Source of the DNA: Flavobacteriia bacterium
Lineage (GTDB): Bacteria; Bacteroidota; Bacteroidia; Flavobacteriales; Flavobacteriaceae
Reading direction: 5' to 3'
Length of the DNA stretch: 7,554 nucleotides
Assembly (NCBI GenBank): GCA_018500075.1
Contig: JAHBAN010000059.1
Coordinates: 1-7,554 of the forward strand
The notes beneath the pieces are model-generated. The model did no database searches, was not told the origin of the DNA, and was given only the letters and a program-made list of their open reading frames with translations. Shown piece by piece: positions 1 to 5,856 of the stretch (positions within the stretch are counted from its first letter, which is position 1; every line of letters starts with the position of its first letter). The translations under genes were made by a program, and so were the position numbers.

Positions 1-484
1 GCGCGCCGGCGCGCACGGCCTCAAGGCGGGGCATATCATCGGGCGTGCCCAGTTTGATCTTGAGAAGCGGGCGAAAGGCGTTCTTTGCTGCCTGCTCCTG
101 CATCTTTTCAGGCGTATCAAGCGAGAGCGTATAGGCTGTAATCTCGGGCTTGGGCGCGGGCAGGCCCGCCAGCTCCCAGACCCGTTTGCCAGCGGCCTTT
201 GCTTCCATATCCCAGAGCGCGCAATCCACCGCATTGCGCGCCGCCCCTGCGGGCAAAAGATCATAGAGCGCCGCGCGGTCAAACGCTTCCGGCAGACCGT
301 TGATCTGGGCCGTGACGGACTCGAGTGTTTCGTCATACCGCGCATAGGGCACACATTCGCCCCAGCCGCGGCTGTCGCCGTCTTGCAAGCGCACAGTCAG
401 CACCTTGGCTTCGGTGCGCGAGCCTCTTGAAATGGTGAAGACCTGCGCGAGCTTGAAGCTTTCTGGTGTCACTGTGATTTTCAT
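1..484 (-). CDS. dgcA: N-acetyl-D-glutamate racemase DgcA (enolase superfamily), N-terminal 161 residues
   Basis: The product belongs to the muconate-lactonizing/dipeptide-epimerase branch of the enolase superfamily. The reading begins MKITVTPESF. It has the capping-domain pattern of the family (WGECVPYARY near residues 46-55, ARNAVDCALWDMEAKAAGK near 85-103) and then a KxK motif (K142-I-K144), where the second Lys is the expected catalytic base. The metal-binding Asp/Glu residues lie beyond the window edge, so the 3' half is not seen. The ATG lies 9 bp after the dgcN stop, with a GGCAG-type ribosome site overlapping that stop, so the two genes are co-transcribed and probably translationally coupled. 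Pairing with a DUF1611 gene is the signature of the DgcN-DgcA route for D-glutamate, in which DgcA converts N-acetyl-D-glutamate to N-acetyl-L-glutamate. From sequence alone a dipeptide epimerase cannot be excluded; the specific call rests on the neighbour. Confidence 0.82.
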   Translation of the reverse strand, partial: MKITVTPESFKLAQVFTISRGSRTEAKVLTVRLQDGDSRGWGECVPYARYDETLESVTAQINGLPEAFDRAALYDLLPAGAARNAVDCALWDMEAKAAGKRVWELAGLPAPKPEITAYTLSLDTPEKMQEQAAKNAFRPLLKIKLGTPDDMPRLEAVRAGA

Positions 485-493
485 GTTTCTGCC

Positions 494-1498
494 TTAGCCG
501 AGCGCCGCGAGCGCATCAACCAGCTTGCCCGCGCCATAGCGGTAAGGGTCTGTCGCCGGCAGGCCAAGTTTTACCTCAATATCAGCAAGATAGGCGCGTG
601 CGTCATCGTCATCCATGTTCTGCGTGTTCACCGCATAGCCGATCACTTCGCACGCCGGATTGGCAACACGCGCAAGCTGTAGCGCCATGTCACGGACCGC
701 CTCAAGGCTGGGCAGCGAATAGCCCGGCAGGCCGCGCATATGCTCGCGCGTTGGCTCGTGACAGACCACCAATGCGTCAGGCTGGCCGCCGTGGATAAGG
801 GCCATCGTCACGCCGGAATATGACACGTGAAACAGGCTGCCTTGGCCTTCAATGATATCCCAGTGGTCTTCGTCATTGTCCGGTGTGAGCCACTCGATCG
901 AGCCGGCCATAAAGTCCGCGATGACCGCATCGAGCGGCACGCCGCCGCCTGTGATCAGGATACCTGTCTGGCCGGTCGCGCGGAATGTCGATTTCATACC
1001 GCGGTCCTGCATTTCCTTGTCCATGCAAAGGGCCGTATACATCTTGCCAACCGAGCAATCCGTGCCAACCGCCAAGAGACGCTTGCCTTTGCGCGGCTCA
1101 CCGTTGGCGATCGGGTATTTCACATCAGGGATACGCACATCGTGCAAGGTGCGGCCTGTGGCTTCGGCGACGGCCACAAGATCGGCCTCTTCGCGCAAGA
1201 GGTTGTGCAGGCCTGACGCAAGATCAAAGCCCTCCTCAAGCGCCATAACCAGAACTTTTTTCCACTCCTGGCTGATGATGCCGCCACGGTTGGCAACGCC
1301 GATCACAAGCGTCTTTGCGCCTGCGGCTTTGGCCTCTTGCAGCGTCATGTCGGCAAGACCCATGTCAGCCTTGCAGCCCTCCATGCGGAACTGGCCCACA
1401 GCGTTTTCGGGGCGCCAGTCCTTGATGCCTTGCGCCACTTTCGCGGCCAGTTGGTCTGGCGCGTCGCCGAGAAAGAGAAGGTATGGTGTTTTGATCAT
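494..1498 (-). CDS. dgcN: D-glutamate N-acetyltransferase DgcN (DUF1611 family)
   Basis: This 334-residue cytoplasmic protein has the DUF1611 layout: an N-terminal Rossmann-like domain (about residues 1-135) and a C-terminal P-loop domain. The P-loop is G145-TDCSVG-K152, followed by ATGQTGIL (174-181), IIEGQGSLFH (215-224), CHEPTR (247-251 region) and DPYRYG (317-322), all family landmarks. DUF1611 proteins were long unassigned. Work on marine Proteobacteria, as I recall it, showed that DgcN acetylates D-glutamate from acetyl-CoA so that DgcA can racemise it, allowing growth on D-glutamate from peptidoglycan or D-amino-acid-rich matter. The start ATG at 1498 has a GGGGG ribosome site about 8 bases upstream, and the length is typical. 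It is the first gene of the dgcNA operon. A palindrome 114-130 bases upstream (1612-1628) is the best operator candidate. The family assignment is strong; substrate specificity is inferred from the operon. Confidence 0.85.
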   Translation of the reverse strand: MIKTPYLLFLGDAPDQLAAKVAQGIKDWRPENAVGQFRMEGCKADMGLADMTLQEAKAAGAKTLVIGVANRGGIISQEWKKVLVMALEEGFDLASGLHNLLREEADLVAVAEATGRTLHDVRIPDVKYPIANGEPRKGKRLLAVGTDCSVGKMYTALCMDKEMQDRGMKSTFRATGQTGILITGGGVPLDAVIADFMAGSIEWLTPDNDEDHWDIIEGQGSLFHVSYSGVTMALIHGGQPDALVVCHEPTREHMRGLPGYSLPSLEAVRDMALQLARVANPACEVIGYAVNTQNMDDDDARAYLADIEVKLGLPATDPYRYGAGKLVDALAALG

Positions 1499-1611
1499 GG
1501 CTAAGCCCCCAATGGTTTGGGAGAATTCTAGCGATGCGCGGGCGAAGCACTTCTCATTTCAACCGATGTATGCTCTAATTTTTCAATAATCTCCCGAATT
1601 ATCGTTAACTT

Positions 1612-1628
1612 TTCGAAGAATCTTCGAA
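1612..1628. promoter_or_regulatory. Perfect 17-bp palindrome between dgcN and mcl1, candidate operator
   Basis: TTCGAAGA-A-TCTTCGAA is an 8-1-8 perfect inverted repeat in an AT-rich part of the 268-bp divergent gap. It lies 114 bp upstream of the dgcN ATG and 139 bp upstream of the mcl1 ATG, so it could serve either gene. A second, weaker dyad, ATAAT-N7-ATTAT (1586-1602), sits between it and dgcN. No regulator gene is next to it in this window, so the binding protein is unknown. Confidence 0.5.
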
Positions 1629-1688
1629 GATGTGGCCGACTTTCCGATTCTACGCTGCGCGCCTGAAAATGCTGCAGGTGCAAAGAGC

Positions 1689-1729
1689 GCTTGCGGCTGT
1701 GGCTGTAATTTAATATCCAATGCGCAAGC
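1689..1729. promoter_or_regulatory. Probable mcl1 promoter region with a split inverted repeat
   Basis: GCTTGCG (1689-1695) and CGCAAGC (1723-1729) are exact inverted copies flanking the AT-rich core TGTAATTTAATATCC. TTGCGG (1691-1696) with TATCCA 17 bp later is the best -35/-10 pair I can see, but the -10 is poor. The mcl1 ATG is 38 bp further on, preceded by AAAGG (1752-1756). This is a low-confidence promoter reading; the repeat arms could be halves of one regulatory site. Confidence 0.3.
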
Positions 1730-1766
1730 AAAAACGCAACTTCATTACTTGAAAGGCTCTTTCATC

Positions 1767-2726
1767 ATGAGTTTTCGCATTCAACCTCAAGCGCCTAAGC
1801 GGCCGAACCGGTGTCAGTTGTTTGGGCCGGGGTCCAACACCAAACTTTTTGCCAAGATGGCGGCCAGTGCTGCTGATGTTATAAACCTTGATCTTGAAGA
1901 TTCTGTTGCCCCATCGGACAAGGACGTGGCGCGCGCCAATGTCATCGAGGCGATCAACACGATCGACTGGGGCAACAAGCATATCAGTGTGCGCATCAAC
2001 GGCCTCGACACCCCCTATTGGTATAAGGATGTGGTCGAGGTCATGGAGCAGGCCGGCGAGCGGCTGGACCAGATCATGATCCCCAAGGTCGGATGCGCCG
2101 AAGATGTCTATGCGGTGGACGCGCTCGTCACAGCCATCGAGCGCGCCACGGGCCGCAAGACGCCTGTTTCCTTCGAGGTGATCATCGAGAGCGCCGCCGG
2201 AATTGCCCATGTCGAAGCCATTGCCGCCTCAAGCCCGCGCTTGCAGGCGATGAGCCTGGGGGCAGCCGACTTTGCGGCCTCAATGGGTATGCAAACAACG
2301 GGAATCGGCGGCACGCAGGAAAACTATTATATGCTGCGCGAGGGCGAAAAACACTGGTCAGACCCGTGGCATTGGGCGCAAGCGGCCATCGTGGCGGCCT
2401 GTCGGACCCATGGCGTTCTGCCTGTGGACGGACCCTTTGGCGACTTCTCCGACGATGAGGGCTATCGCGCGCAGGCGATGCGCTCGGCGACGCTTGGCAT
2501 GGTCGGCAAATGGGCCATTCACCCCAAGCAAATCGCGCTGGCAAACGAGGTCTTCACCCCCTCGGACGCGGCTGTGACAGAGGCCCGCGAAATCCTCGCC
2601 GCGATGGAAGCCGCCAAGGCCAACGGCGAAGGCGCAACCGTCTACAAGGGCCGTCTGGTGGACATTGCAAGCATCAAACAGGCCGAAGTGATCGTCGCGC
2701 AAGCCGAGCTGATCGCAGGGCAATAA
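1767..2726 (+). CDS. mcl1: L-malyl-CoA/beta-methylmalyl-CoA lyase
   Basis: This 319-residue cytoplasmic enzyme of the HpcH/HpaI-CitE lyase superfamily reversibly cleaves L-malyl-CoA to acetyl-CoA plus glyoxylate, and beta-methylmalyl-CoA to propionyl-CoA plus glyoxylate, as used in the ethylmalonyl-CoA pathway and related routes. The N-terminus MSFRIQPQAPKRPNRCQLFG, LDLEDSVAP (41-49), VRING with R76, the Mg-binding residues E141 (EVIIES) and D168 (GAADFA), IGGTQENYYM (180-189), GKWAIHPKQ (247-255) and D299 near the C-terminus fit the Rhodobacter Mcl1 family. The frame is open upstream to 1632, but the ATG at 1767 matches the family N-terminus, so the longer form is rejected. It is a single-gene unit followed by a terminator. 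No other ethylmalonyl-CoA pathway gene is in the window. The call is near certain; the balance of the two activities cannot be read from sequence. Confidence 0.95.
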   Translation: MSFRIQPQAPKRPNRCQLFGPGSNTKLFAKMAASAADVINLDLEDSVAPSDKDVARANVIEAINTIDWGNKHISVRINGLDTPYWYKDVVEVMEQAGERLDQIMIPKVGCAEDVYAVDALVTAIERATGRKTPVSFEVIIESAAGIAHVEAIAASSPRLQAMSLGAADFAASMGMQTTGIGGTQENYYMLREGEKHWSDPWHWAQAAIVAACRTHGVLPVDGPFGDFSDDEGYRAQAMRSATLGMVGKWAIHPKQIALANEVFTPSDAAVTEAREILAAMEAAKANGEGATVYKGRLVDIASIKQAEVIVAQAELIAGQ

Positions 2727-2747
2727 CCGCCCCGGACCATCTTTTTT

Positions 2748-2777
2748 CGGGCGTCTTCGGGCGCCCGTTAACTTTTT
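2748..2777 (+). terminator. Rho-independent terminator of mcl1
   Basis: CGGGCG (2748-2753) pairs with CGCCCG (2762-2767) around the loop TCTTCGGG, followed by TTAAC and five T (2773-2777). It lies 22 bp after the mcl1 stop. The T tract is interrupted, so its strength is uncertain, and it may act together with the larger inverted repeat that starts in its T tract. Confidence 0.6.
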
Positions 2778-2867
2778 CAAATCGGCTGATTCGGGGGGGG
2801 TGATATCCGTGCACAACCCGTGCACACTGCGTGCACCCCCCCAACAGATTTTCAGCGATTTGAAAAA
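2773..2867. repeat. Nested inverted repeat enclosing three 11-bp-phased CGTGCAC repeats
   Basis: The outer arms TTTTTCAAATCGGCTGA (2773-2789) and TCAGCGATTTGAAAAA (2852-2867) are complementary apart from one extra G. The inner arms GGGGGGGTG (2794-2802) and CACCCCCCC (2834-2842) are perfectly complementary. Inside lie three CGTGCAC copies starting at 2808, 2819 and 2830, exactly 11 bp apart, each containing the 6-bp palindrome GTGCAC. The last copy merges into the right inner arm. The element sits between the convergent ends of mcl1 and lrp and is symmetrical, so it may terminate transcription from both sides. The phasing of about one helical turn is more than a terminator needs. Function unknown. 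Confidence 0.7.
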
Positions 2868-2937
2868 TCGGGCCGTTCGTTAAGACAGCGCGCGTTGTGC
2901 GGGTGCAGCATTGCCAAAAAACACCCCGATCACCGCC

Positions 2938-3390
2938 TCAGGCCCGCTCGTCTTTCGGGCTTTCCATGACGACATAAGAGGTGATGGCGCTGACTTGCGG
3001 CAGGGTTCCGAGCACATCCGTGTGAAAGGTTTTATAAGCCGTGAGACTCGCCGCCTCGACACGCAAAAGATATTCGACCGCACCTGTGATATTGTGACAT
3101 TCGCGCACTTCGGGGGCCGCAGAAATCGCCCGCTCAAAAGCCTCCTGCGCCTGTTTGGTGTGAAGGTTTAGCCCGACCATCACATAGGCCACAAAGCCCA
3201 CGCCGAGCGCCTCGGGGTCAAGCACGGCGCGATAGCCTTTGATCACCCCGATACGCTCCAGCGTTGCCACCCGGCGCAGGCAGGCCGAGGGCGACAGGCC
3301 AATGCGCTCGGCCAGCTCGAGGTTGCTGATCCGGCCATCGCGTGTAAGCTCGCGCAATATCTTGCGGTCAATTTGATCTATTTGTGTCAT
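2938..3390 (-). CDS. Lrp/AsnC family transcriptional regulator
   Basis: This 150-residue protein has the standard Lrp plan. The N-terminal winged helix-turn-helix covers about residues 4-55, with IDRKILRELTRDGRISNLEL and the recognition-helix region GLSPSACLRRV (31-41). The RAM effector domain follows (about 65-143), with G103 in the HNITGAVEYLLRV ligand-loop segment typical of amino-acid-sensing members. The length is normal. It is divergent from a LysE-type exporter across 73 bp, the common arrangement in which the Lrp protein senses an amino acid and controls its own export gene. An inverted repeat in that gap (3393-3429) is the likely binding site. The ATG at 3390 gives the conserved N-terminus; no strong ribosome site precedes it. 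The effector amino acid cannot be predicted. Confidence 0.9.
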   Translation of the reverse strand: MTQIDQIDRKILRELTRDGRISNLELAERIGLSPSACLRRVATLERIGVIKGYRAVLDPEALGVGFVAYVMVGLNLHTKQAQEAFERAISAAPEVRECHNITGAVEYLLRVEAASLTAYKTFHTDVLGTLPQVSAITSYVVMESPKDERA

Positions 3391-3392
3391 TC

Positions 3393-3429
3393 ATTGCCAA
3401 ACTATCCGATATGCGCGCAAGTTTGCAAT
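3393..3429. promoter_or_regulatory. Inverted repeat in the lrp/lysE divergent gap, candidate Lrp-family operator
   Basis: ATTGCCAAACT (3393-3403) and AGTTTGCAAT (3420-3429) are inverted copies, differing by one inserted C, with a 16-bp spacer. They occupy half of the 73-bp gap between the two divergent start codons, so a protein bound here could control both genes. The link to the neighbouring Lrp/AsnC regulator is inferred from position. Confidence 0.5.
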
Positions 3430-3463
3430 TTAAATGCGTGTGAAATGCCCGCATATTGCGCGA

Positions 3464-4057
3464 ATGACATATGACCTTTTCATCGCCCTCACCGTTTTTG
3501 CCTTTGTCACCTCGGCAACGCCAGGGCCGAACAATATGATGCTGCTGGCCTCCGGGGCGAACTTCGGATTTCTACGCACGATCCCGCATATGTTCGGGAT
3601 CAGCCTCGGCTTTGGCCTGATGATCTTTCTGATCGGGATCGGGCTGATGCAGGTGTTTGAGAGCTATCCGGCGAGCCGCACGCTCCTGAGCCTTGTCAGC
3701 GTGGTTTATATGCTATGGCTGGCGTGGAAAATCGCCCATTCGGCGGCCCCTGAGGGCAGCGCGGCGGGCGGCACGCCCATGACCTTCTGGCAGGCGGCGG
3801 CGTTTCAATGGGTCAACCCCAAGGCCTGGAGCATGGGGCTGACCGCGATCACGCTTTATGCCGCAGACAGATCTGTCTGGTCGGTTGCGCTGGTGGCTTT
3901 GGCCTTTGTCCTCATCAATTTTCCCTCGGTCACGATCTGGGTTGTTCTGGGGCGGGAAATGCGGCGCTTTCTGACCTCGCCGGCCCGGCTCAGAGCGTTT
4001 AACTGGAGCATGGCCGGCCTCTTGGTGCTTTCGCTCTATCCTGTTCTCTTGTCATAA
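3464..4057 (+). CDS. LysE/RhtB family amino-acid exporter
   Basis: This 197-residue inner-membrane protein has about six hydrophobic segments (roughly residues 4-30, 40-64, 72-90, 115-132, 138-162 and 180-195). The family signature TPGPNN is at residues 19-24, and the conserved FQWVNPKAW motif follows the cytoplasmic loop (114-122). Members export amino acids or their analogues (lysine, arginine, homoserine, threonine, cysteine) by secondary transport. An ATG at 3434 would add ten residues, but the start at 3464 (MTYDLFIALT) fits the usual short N-terminus, so it is preferred; neither start has a clear ribosome site. The gene is divergent from an Lrp/AsnC regulator that probably controls it. 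The substrate is not predictable from sequence. Confidence 0.88.
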   Translation: MTYDLFIALTVFAFVTSATPGPNNMMLLASGANFGFLRTIPHMFGISLGFGLMIFLIGIGLMQVFESYPASRTLLSLVSVVYMLWLAWKIAHSAAPEGSAAGGTPMTFWQAAAFQWVNPKAWSMGLTAITLYAADRSVWSVALVALAFVLINFPSVTIWVVLGREMRRFLTSPARLRAFNWSMAGLLVLSLYPVLLS

Positions 4058-4091
4058 GGCAGCGCTCTCAAAGCAGGAGGGAGGGCGTATC

Positions 4092-4133
4092 TTGATTTAG
4101 GTCAAGACTCACATTCCGACTTTCCGATATGAT
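4092..4133 (+). promoter_or_regulatory. FNR/FnrL-type box and -10 element (class II promoter)
   Basis: TTGATTTAGGTCAA (4092-4105) matches the TTGAT-N4-ATCAA FNR consensus at nine of ten positions. TATGAT (4128-4133) is a good -10 hexamer. A start about 7 bp after it (near 4140) puts the box centre at -41.5, the class II activation position. The gene start at 4164 follows with a 24-base leader. This predicts induction of the next gene when oxygen is low. Confidence 0.68.
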
Positions 4134-4163
4134 TCGATTATGTGTTTGATATTGGAGAGTAAA

Positions 4164-4580
4164 ATGAAGTTTTTTCTGCTTGGCGCCGCGATGGCGCTTG
4201 GGCTGGGCGCCCCTGCTTTGGCACAGCAAAACCAGCCCGCACGCGAGATTTCGGCGCCGATTGTGGCCTTTACGCCGGTGATTGTGAAAAATGCCGATGT
4301 GCTTGAGCTGACCGAGGCGCAGCGCGCCGATCTCAAGCAATGGCTCGACACCATGCCGGCAAACCGCAAGCGCGTTGAAGAGGCGGCCTTGGCGGCGCGC
4401 GCCGATCTGCGCGCGGCCATCGTTGCGGGTGCGCCTGTTGACGAGCGTCAGGCGCTGGCGGCCATCGTCGGGGACATGGAGACCAAGCTTGTCATGATGC
4501 GCTCCAACTGCACCGATCACTGGCGCGCAACGCTCACGCCGGACCAATTTGCCAAGATGCTCGAACTGGCGGCCCTGTAA
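4164..4580 (+). CDS. Exported LTxxQ-motif protein (Spy/CpxP-like), periplasmic
   Basis: This 138-residue protein has a clear Sec signal peptide: MKFFLLGAAM start, hydrophobic core, and APALA before a likely cleavage at 20/21. The mature part is mostly predicted helix and carries two LTxxQ motifs, LTEAQ (49-53) and LTPDQ (124-128), the hallmark of the Spy/CpxP/ZraP group of periplasmic chaperones and metal-stress proteins. One Cys (C116) is present, and I see no metal-binding cluster. The ATG at 4164 has GGAGAG 4-9 bases upstream; the in-frame ATG at 4140 coincides with the predicted transcription start and would mask the signal peptide. An FNR-type promoter precedes it. A role in envelope protein quality control under low oxygen is inferred. 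The family link rests on motifs and architecture, not on overall similarity. Confidence 0.72.
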   Translation: MKFFLLGAAMALGLGAPALAQQNQPAREISAPIVAFTPVIVKNADVLELTEAQRADLKQWLDTMPANRKRVEEAALAARADLRAAIVAGAPVDERQALAAIVGDMETKLVMMRSNCTDHWRATLTPDQFAKMLELAAL

Positions 4581-4598
4581 GGCCCATCTCTGCGACCG

Positions 4599-4637
4599 GT
4601 CTGCAAAGCCGGCCCGCAAAGCTGGCCCGCAAAGCCA
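4599..4637. repeat. Three tandem 13-bp units upstream of accA
   Basis: Three adjacent 13-bp units share CNGCAAAGCNG. CAAAGC recurs at 4604, 4617 and 4630, and the second and third units differ at two positions. They begin 19 bp after the preceding stop codon. A weak hairpin, GCGGCGC (4644-4650) with GCGCCGC (4666-4672), follows without a T tract. Function unknown; simple slippage duplication is possible. Confidence 0.5.
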
Positions 4638-4681
4638 TTCTGTGCGGCGCGCGCTTATACGGCCTGCGCCGCGCGCAATGA

Positions 4682-4712
4682 TTGCATTTGCTCCGAGGAG
4701 CCGCCATATAGT
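4682..4712 (+). promoter_or_regulatory. Possible accA promoter
   Basis: TTGCAT (4682-4687) and TATAGT (4707-4712) resemble -35 and -10 hexamers, but the spacer is 19 bp, longer than usual. The implied start near 4719 leaves a short leader that includes the AGGAG ribosome site (4727-4731) ahead of the ATG at 4738. Confidence 0.35.
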
Positions 4713-4737
4713 TTTCACCATTTGGCAGGAGCAGAGC

Positions 4738-5700
4738 ATGACCAACTACCTCGATTTTGAAAAGCCACTGGCCGAGATTGAAGGCAAAGCGGAAGAGCTG
4801 CGCGCGATGGCGCGGCAAAGCGAGGGGATGGACATAGAGGCGGAAGCCTCGGCTCTGGACAAAAAAGCCGCCGATATGCTGGTTGCGCTTTACAAGGAGC
4901 TGACGCCCTGGCGCAAATGTCAGGTGGCGCGGCACCCCGACCGGCCACATTGCTCTGATTATATCAAGGCGCTGTTCAGCGAATATACGCCGCTGGCGGG
5001 CGACCGGAACTTTGCCGATGATGCGGCTGTGATGGGCGGGCTGGCGCGGTTTGACGGCAAGCCCGTTATGGTTATCGGCCACGAGAAGGGCAACGACACC
5101 AAGGGCCGGATCAAGCACAACTTCGGCATGGCGCGCCCCGAGGGCTACCGTAAGGCTGTCAGGCTGATTGAAATGGCGGGCAAGTTCGGCTTGCCGGTTG
5201 TGACGCTGATTGACACCGCGGGTGCCTACCCCGGCAAGGGCGCCGAGGAGCGCGGCCAGTCAGAGGCGATTGCGCGCTCGACAGAGGCCTGCTTGCAGGC
5301 CGGTGTGCCGCTGATCTCGATCATCATCGGCGAAGGCGGCTCCGGCGGGGCTGTGGCCTTTGCCACGGGGGATCGTGTCGCCATGCTGGAGCATTCGATT
5401 TATTCGGTGATCACGCCCGAGGGCTGCGCCTCGATCCTGTGGAAGGACGCCGAGAAGATGCGTGAGGCCGCCGAGGCCCTGCGCCTGACCGCCAAAGACC
5501 TGACCCAGCTTGGCGTGGTGGACCGCGTCATCAAGGAGCCGCTCGGCGGCGCCCACCGCGACAAGGCGGCAACGCTTGAGGCTGTGCGCGTGGCGCTTGA
5601 GGAAATGCTCAAGGAGCTGGACGGCAAGGCCGGCAAAGCGTTGATCGCCTCGCGCCGCAAGAAGTATCTTGATCTCGGCTCCAAGGGGCTGGCCGCCTAA
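4738..5700 (+). CDS. accA: Acetyl-CoA carboxylase carboxyltransferase subunit alpha
   Basis: This 320-residue cytoplasmic protein is of normal family length. With AccD it forms the carboxyltransferase that moves the carboxyl group from biotin on AccB to acetyl-CoA, giving malonyl-CoA for fatty-acid synthesis. Visible family features are the N-terminal helical region with LDFEKP (5-10) and LTPWRKCQVARHPDRPH (55-71), the crotonase-fold core with GHEKG (114-118), GMARPEGYRKA (130-140), DTAGAYPG (159-166), the glycine-rich oxyanion loop GEGGSGGA (198-205), and SVITPEGCASILW (223-235). The start at 4738 has AGGAG six bases upstream; the frame stays open to 4549, but that extension is not part of the family. 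As is common, accD is not adjacent. The gene runs into a palindromic element at 5735 that probably ends its transcript. Confidence 0.97.
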   Translation: MTNYLDFEKPLAEIEGKAEELRAMARQSEGMDIEAEASALDKKAADMLVALYKELTPWRKCQVARHPDRPHCSDYIKALFSEYTPLAGDRNFADDAAVMGGLARFDGKPVMVIGHEKGNDTKGRIKHNFGMARPEGYRKAVRLIEMAGKFGLPVVTLIDTAGAYPGKGAEERGQSEAIARSTEACLQAGVPLISIIIGEGGSGGAVAFATGDRVAMLEHSIYSVITPEGCASILWKDAEKMREAAEALRLTAKDLTQLGVVDRVIKEPLGGAHRDKAATLEAVRVALEEMLKELDGKAGKALIASRRKKYLDLGSKGLAA

Positions 5701-5734
5701 CCTCTGAAGGCACTCTTATGCATCCCCTTTCCCC

Positions 5735-5836
5735 AAATATCCCGGGGGTGCGGGGGCTGGCCCCCGCATGGGTCGGATTGCACGAAGTGCAAATCCGACA
5801 GGCTGGGGGCTTTGCCCCCAGACCCCCAGGATATTT
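5735..5836. repeat. 102-bp composite palindromic element with three internal hairpins, probable bidirectional terminator
   Basis: The outer arms AAATATCCCGGGGGT (5735-5749) and ACCCCCAGGATATTT (5822-5836) pair with a single mismatch. Between them are three hairpins: GCGGGGGC/GCCCCCGC (5750-5767, 2-nt loop), GTCGGATTGCAC/GTGCAAATCCGAC (5772-5799, GAA loop, one bulge) and CTGGGGGC/GCCCCCAG (5803-5821, TTT loop). Folded, it would be a four-way, cloverleaf-like structure covering almost every base. A T run (5834-5838) follows the right arm. It sits between the convergent genes accA and gntR. From memory, CCCCC-AGGATATTTTT segments are common between genes in Rhodobacteraceae, so this is probably one copy of a dispersed family. 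There is no coding capacity. Confidence 0.75.
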
Positions 5837-5856
5837 TTAGAAAGAGGAAGACAGGG

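Noticed and set aside
852..1589. A long plus-strand open frame opposite dgcN.
   Set aside because: It is the mirror of a well-supported gene in GC-rich DNA. The product is low-complexity Ser/Arg/Pro-rich with no recognisable domain, and no ribosome site is seen.
1632..1766. A 45-residue N-terminal extension of mcl1.
   Set aside because: The extension covers the promoter region, and the family N-terminus MSFRIQP begins exactly at 1767, after an AAAGG ribosome site.
2808..2836. A CRISPR-like array.
   Set aside because: The repeats are 7 bp with 4-bp spacers, far below CRISPR sizes, and no cas genes are present.
4140..4163. An earlier ATG for the LTxxQ protein.
   Set aside because: It falls on the predicted transcription start and would put charged residues ahead of the signal peptide; 4164 has a good ribosome site.
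4549..4737. A 63-residue N-terminal extension of accA.
   Set aside because: It overlaps the preceding gene and the 13-bp repeats, is Arg/Pro-rich, and AccA proteins start at MTNYLDFE-like sequences; AGGAG precedes 4738.
5735..5836. A tRNA or other structured RNA gene, because of the cloverleaf-like fold.
   Set aside because: There is no CCA-compatible acceptor stem, T-loop or D-loop consensus, and the loops are 2-3 nt; it fits a palindromic repeat or terminator better.
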